DNA from: Planctomycetota bacterium
GTDB lineage: Bacteria > Planctomycetota > UBA1135 > GCA-002686595
Direction of reading: 5' to 3'
NCBI GenBank assembly: GCA_021776885.1
Contig: JAJFFA010000880.1
Coordinates: 1-6,392 of the forward strand
Length of the DNA: 6,392 nt
This document shows, one piece after another, positions 5,427 to 6,392 of the stretch (positions are counted from its first letter, which is position 1; every line of letters begins with the position of its first letter). The notes below the pieces were generated by a model that did no database searches, was not told the DNA's origin, and worked only from the letters and a program-made list of their open reading frames with translations. A program made the position numbers and the translations under genes.

Positions 5427-6392
5427 TCAGACCCGCCGTCGATCCGCAGGGCGACCCGCCTCGATCTCGGCCCGACGCTCGGCGTAGCCGTCCCGCCCCA
5501 TCAGGGCGTACGCGGCGATCTTGCCAGCCTCGACCCCGGGTTGGTCGAAGGCGTCGACCCTGTAGTGCTCACCCATCAGGGCTACCGCGACCTCCATCAA
5601 GTAGAGGTACTGCCCGACCGTGTGCGCCGTGACCCGCGGGAACTCGACGCTGACGTTGGGCCGGCCGGCCTCGGTCAGGGCGATGCGCGTGCCCTCGCGC
5701 TCGGCCTCGAACAGCTCACCCATGCCGCGGCCGCCGAGGTAGGCCAGGGCATCCCTGTCACCGAAGTCCGTCGGGATCTTGACCTCGTGCTCCGGCGTCT
5801 GCACCGAGAGCAGGGTGAACCACTTGTCGAAGGGCCCCTCGACGTAGAGCTGCACCTGGCTGTGCTGGTCCGTGACCCCCACCGCCCGCACGGGGGTCGG
5901 ACCGGCGAAGACTTCGCCCCCGTCGCGTGACAGCCGCTTGCCGAGCGACTCGGCCAGGAGCTGGGCATACCAATCGGCCAGGTTGGCCAGCCGGTCGCTG
6001 TAGGGAAACGAGACCGCGATCGGCTTGCCCTTCTTCGACTGCATCAGCCACTGCAGGGCGGCGTAGAGAGCCGCCGGGTTCTCGAACAGCTCGCTGGAGC
6101 GGCAACGCTCGTCCATGGCGGCCGCTCCGGCACACAGCTCGCGCACGTCGATGCCCACCAGGGCCGACGAGACCAGGCCCACCGGCGAGAGCACGCTGAA
6201 GCGCCCCCCGACCCCTTCGGGCACCTCGAACGAGAGGTAGCCCACCTCGTTCACGATCGGCCGCAGCACGCCCTTGTCGGCATCGGTGGTCACGACCACG
6301 TGCTCGACGTGGGCCTGCTCCCCCAGGCGCTCGATCAGGATGCGGCGGAAGATCAGGAACTGGCTCATGGTCTCGGCCGTCGAGCCCGATTT
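5427..6392 (-). CDS. pgi: glucose-6-phosphate isomerase (5' end beyond window)
   Basis: Interconverts glucose-6-phosphate and fructose-6-phosphate in glycolysis and gluconeogenesis. The frame remains open to the right edge: the eight codons before the ATG at 6368 read 'KSGSTAET', the phosphate-binding loop of the first SIS domain, so that ATG is internal and the gene begins outside the window. In the visible 321 residues are both family signatures: 'EGVGGRFSVLSPVG' (59-72) and 'YRVDAFDQPGVEAGK' (277-291), the latter with the catalytic Glu and Lys. 'DQHSQVQL' (175-182) carries the ring-opening His. All key residues that can be judged are intact, and the length suggests the shorter bacterial form, ending soon after the second signature. 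The stop is 1 nt from the uspA start, forming a pgi-uspA operon. Confidence 0.96.
   Translation of the reverse strand, partial: KSGSTAETMSQFLIFRRILIERLGEQAHVEHVVVTTDADKGVLRPIVNEVGYLSFEVPEGVGGRFSVLSPVGLVSSALVGIDVRELCAGAAAMDERCRSSELFENPAALYAALQWLMQSKKGKPIAVSFPYSDRLANLADWYAQLLAESLGKRLSRDGGEVFAGPTPVRAVGVTDQHSQVQLYVEGPFDKWFTLLSVQTPEHEVKIPTDFGDRDALAYLGGRGMGELFEAEREGTRIALTEAGRPNVSVEFPRVTAHTVGQYLYLMEVAVALMGEHYRVDAFDQPGVEAGKIAAYALMGRDGYAERRAEIEAGRPADRRRV

Noticed and set aside
4529..5632. Long plus-strand open frame across uspA and the end of pgi
   Set aside because: It is antisense to two well-supported genes and has no recognisable domain.
6366..6368. ATG at 6368 as the pgi start
   Set aside because: The codons before it encode KSGSTAET, the conserved phosphate-binding loop, so the gene continues past the window edge.

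Overview
This very GC-rich window probably comes from a member of the Planctomycetota. The assignment rests on three things: a run of bacterial microcompartment (BMC) vertex genes close to a class II aldolase, which is the signature of the planctomycete/verrucomicrobial (PVM) type BMC; a secreted protein whose N-terminal beta-rich module resembles one common in high-GC planctomycetes; and the base composition. It is an inference from gene content, not from a marker gene.

Layout. Positions 1-1978 (+) form a tight operon. It starts with the 3' part of a SurA/PpiC-like peptidyl-prolyl isomerase, open at the left edge, followed by three different BMC-P (EutN/CcmL family) vertex proteins with gaps of 10 and 1 nt and a 1-nt overlap. 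Positions 2009-3316 (-) hold a secreted protein of unknown function, convergent with the shell operon and divergent from the next gene. Positions 3377-4093 (+) encode a zinc-dependent class II aldolase of the L-fuculose/L-rhamnulose-phosphate type with all catalytic residues. The 60-nt divergent gap carries a perfect 20-bp palindrome just before the aldolase start. Positions 4094-4500 have no gene. They hold a hairpin behind the aldolase stop, a 16-bp palindrome, and two large abutting inverted repeats (109 and 186 nt) that share a CCTAGG hexamer. Positions 4496-6392 (-) contain pgi (glucose-6-phosphate isomerase, its 5' end beyond the right edge) followed after 1 nt by a tandem-domain universal stress protein.

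How the genes may work together. In PVM-type compartments, deoxysugar phosphates such as fuculose-1-phosphate are split by a class II aldolase, and the resulting lactaldehyde is processed inside the shell. The three BMC-P proteins would cap the shell vertices and the aldolase would be the entry enzyme. The hexameric shell proteins, aldehyde dehydrogenase and phosphotransacylase of such a locus are not in the window. pgi-uspA is a separate central-metabolism/stress unit.

The most unusual structure is the 4315-4500 inverted repeat. It folds end to end into one 91-column stem. Thirteen of its 23 imperfect positions become G-U wobble pairs if the minus strand is transcribed, and none would be G-U on the plus strand. 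It also supplies the uspA stop codon.
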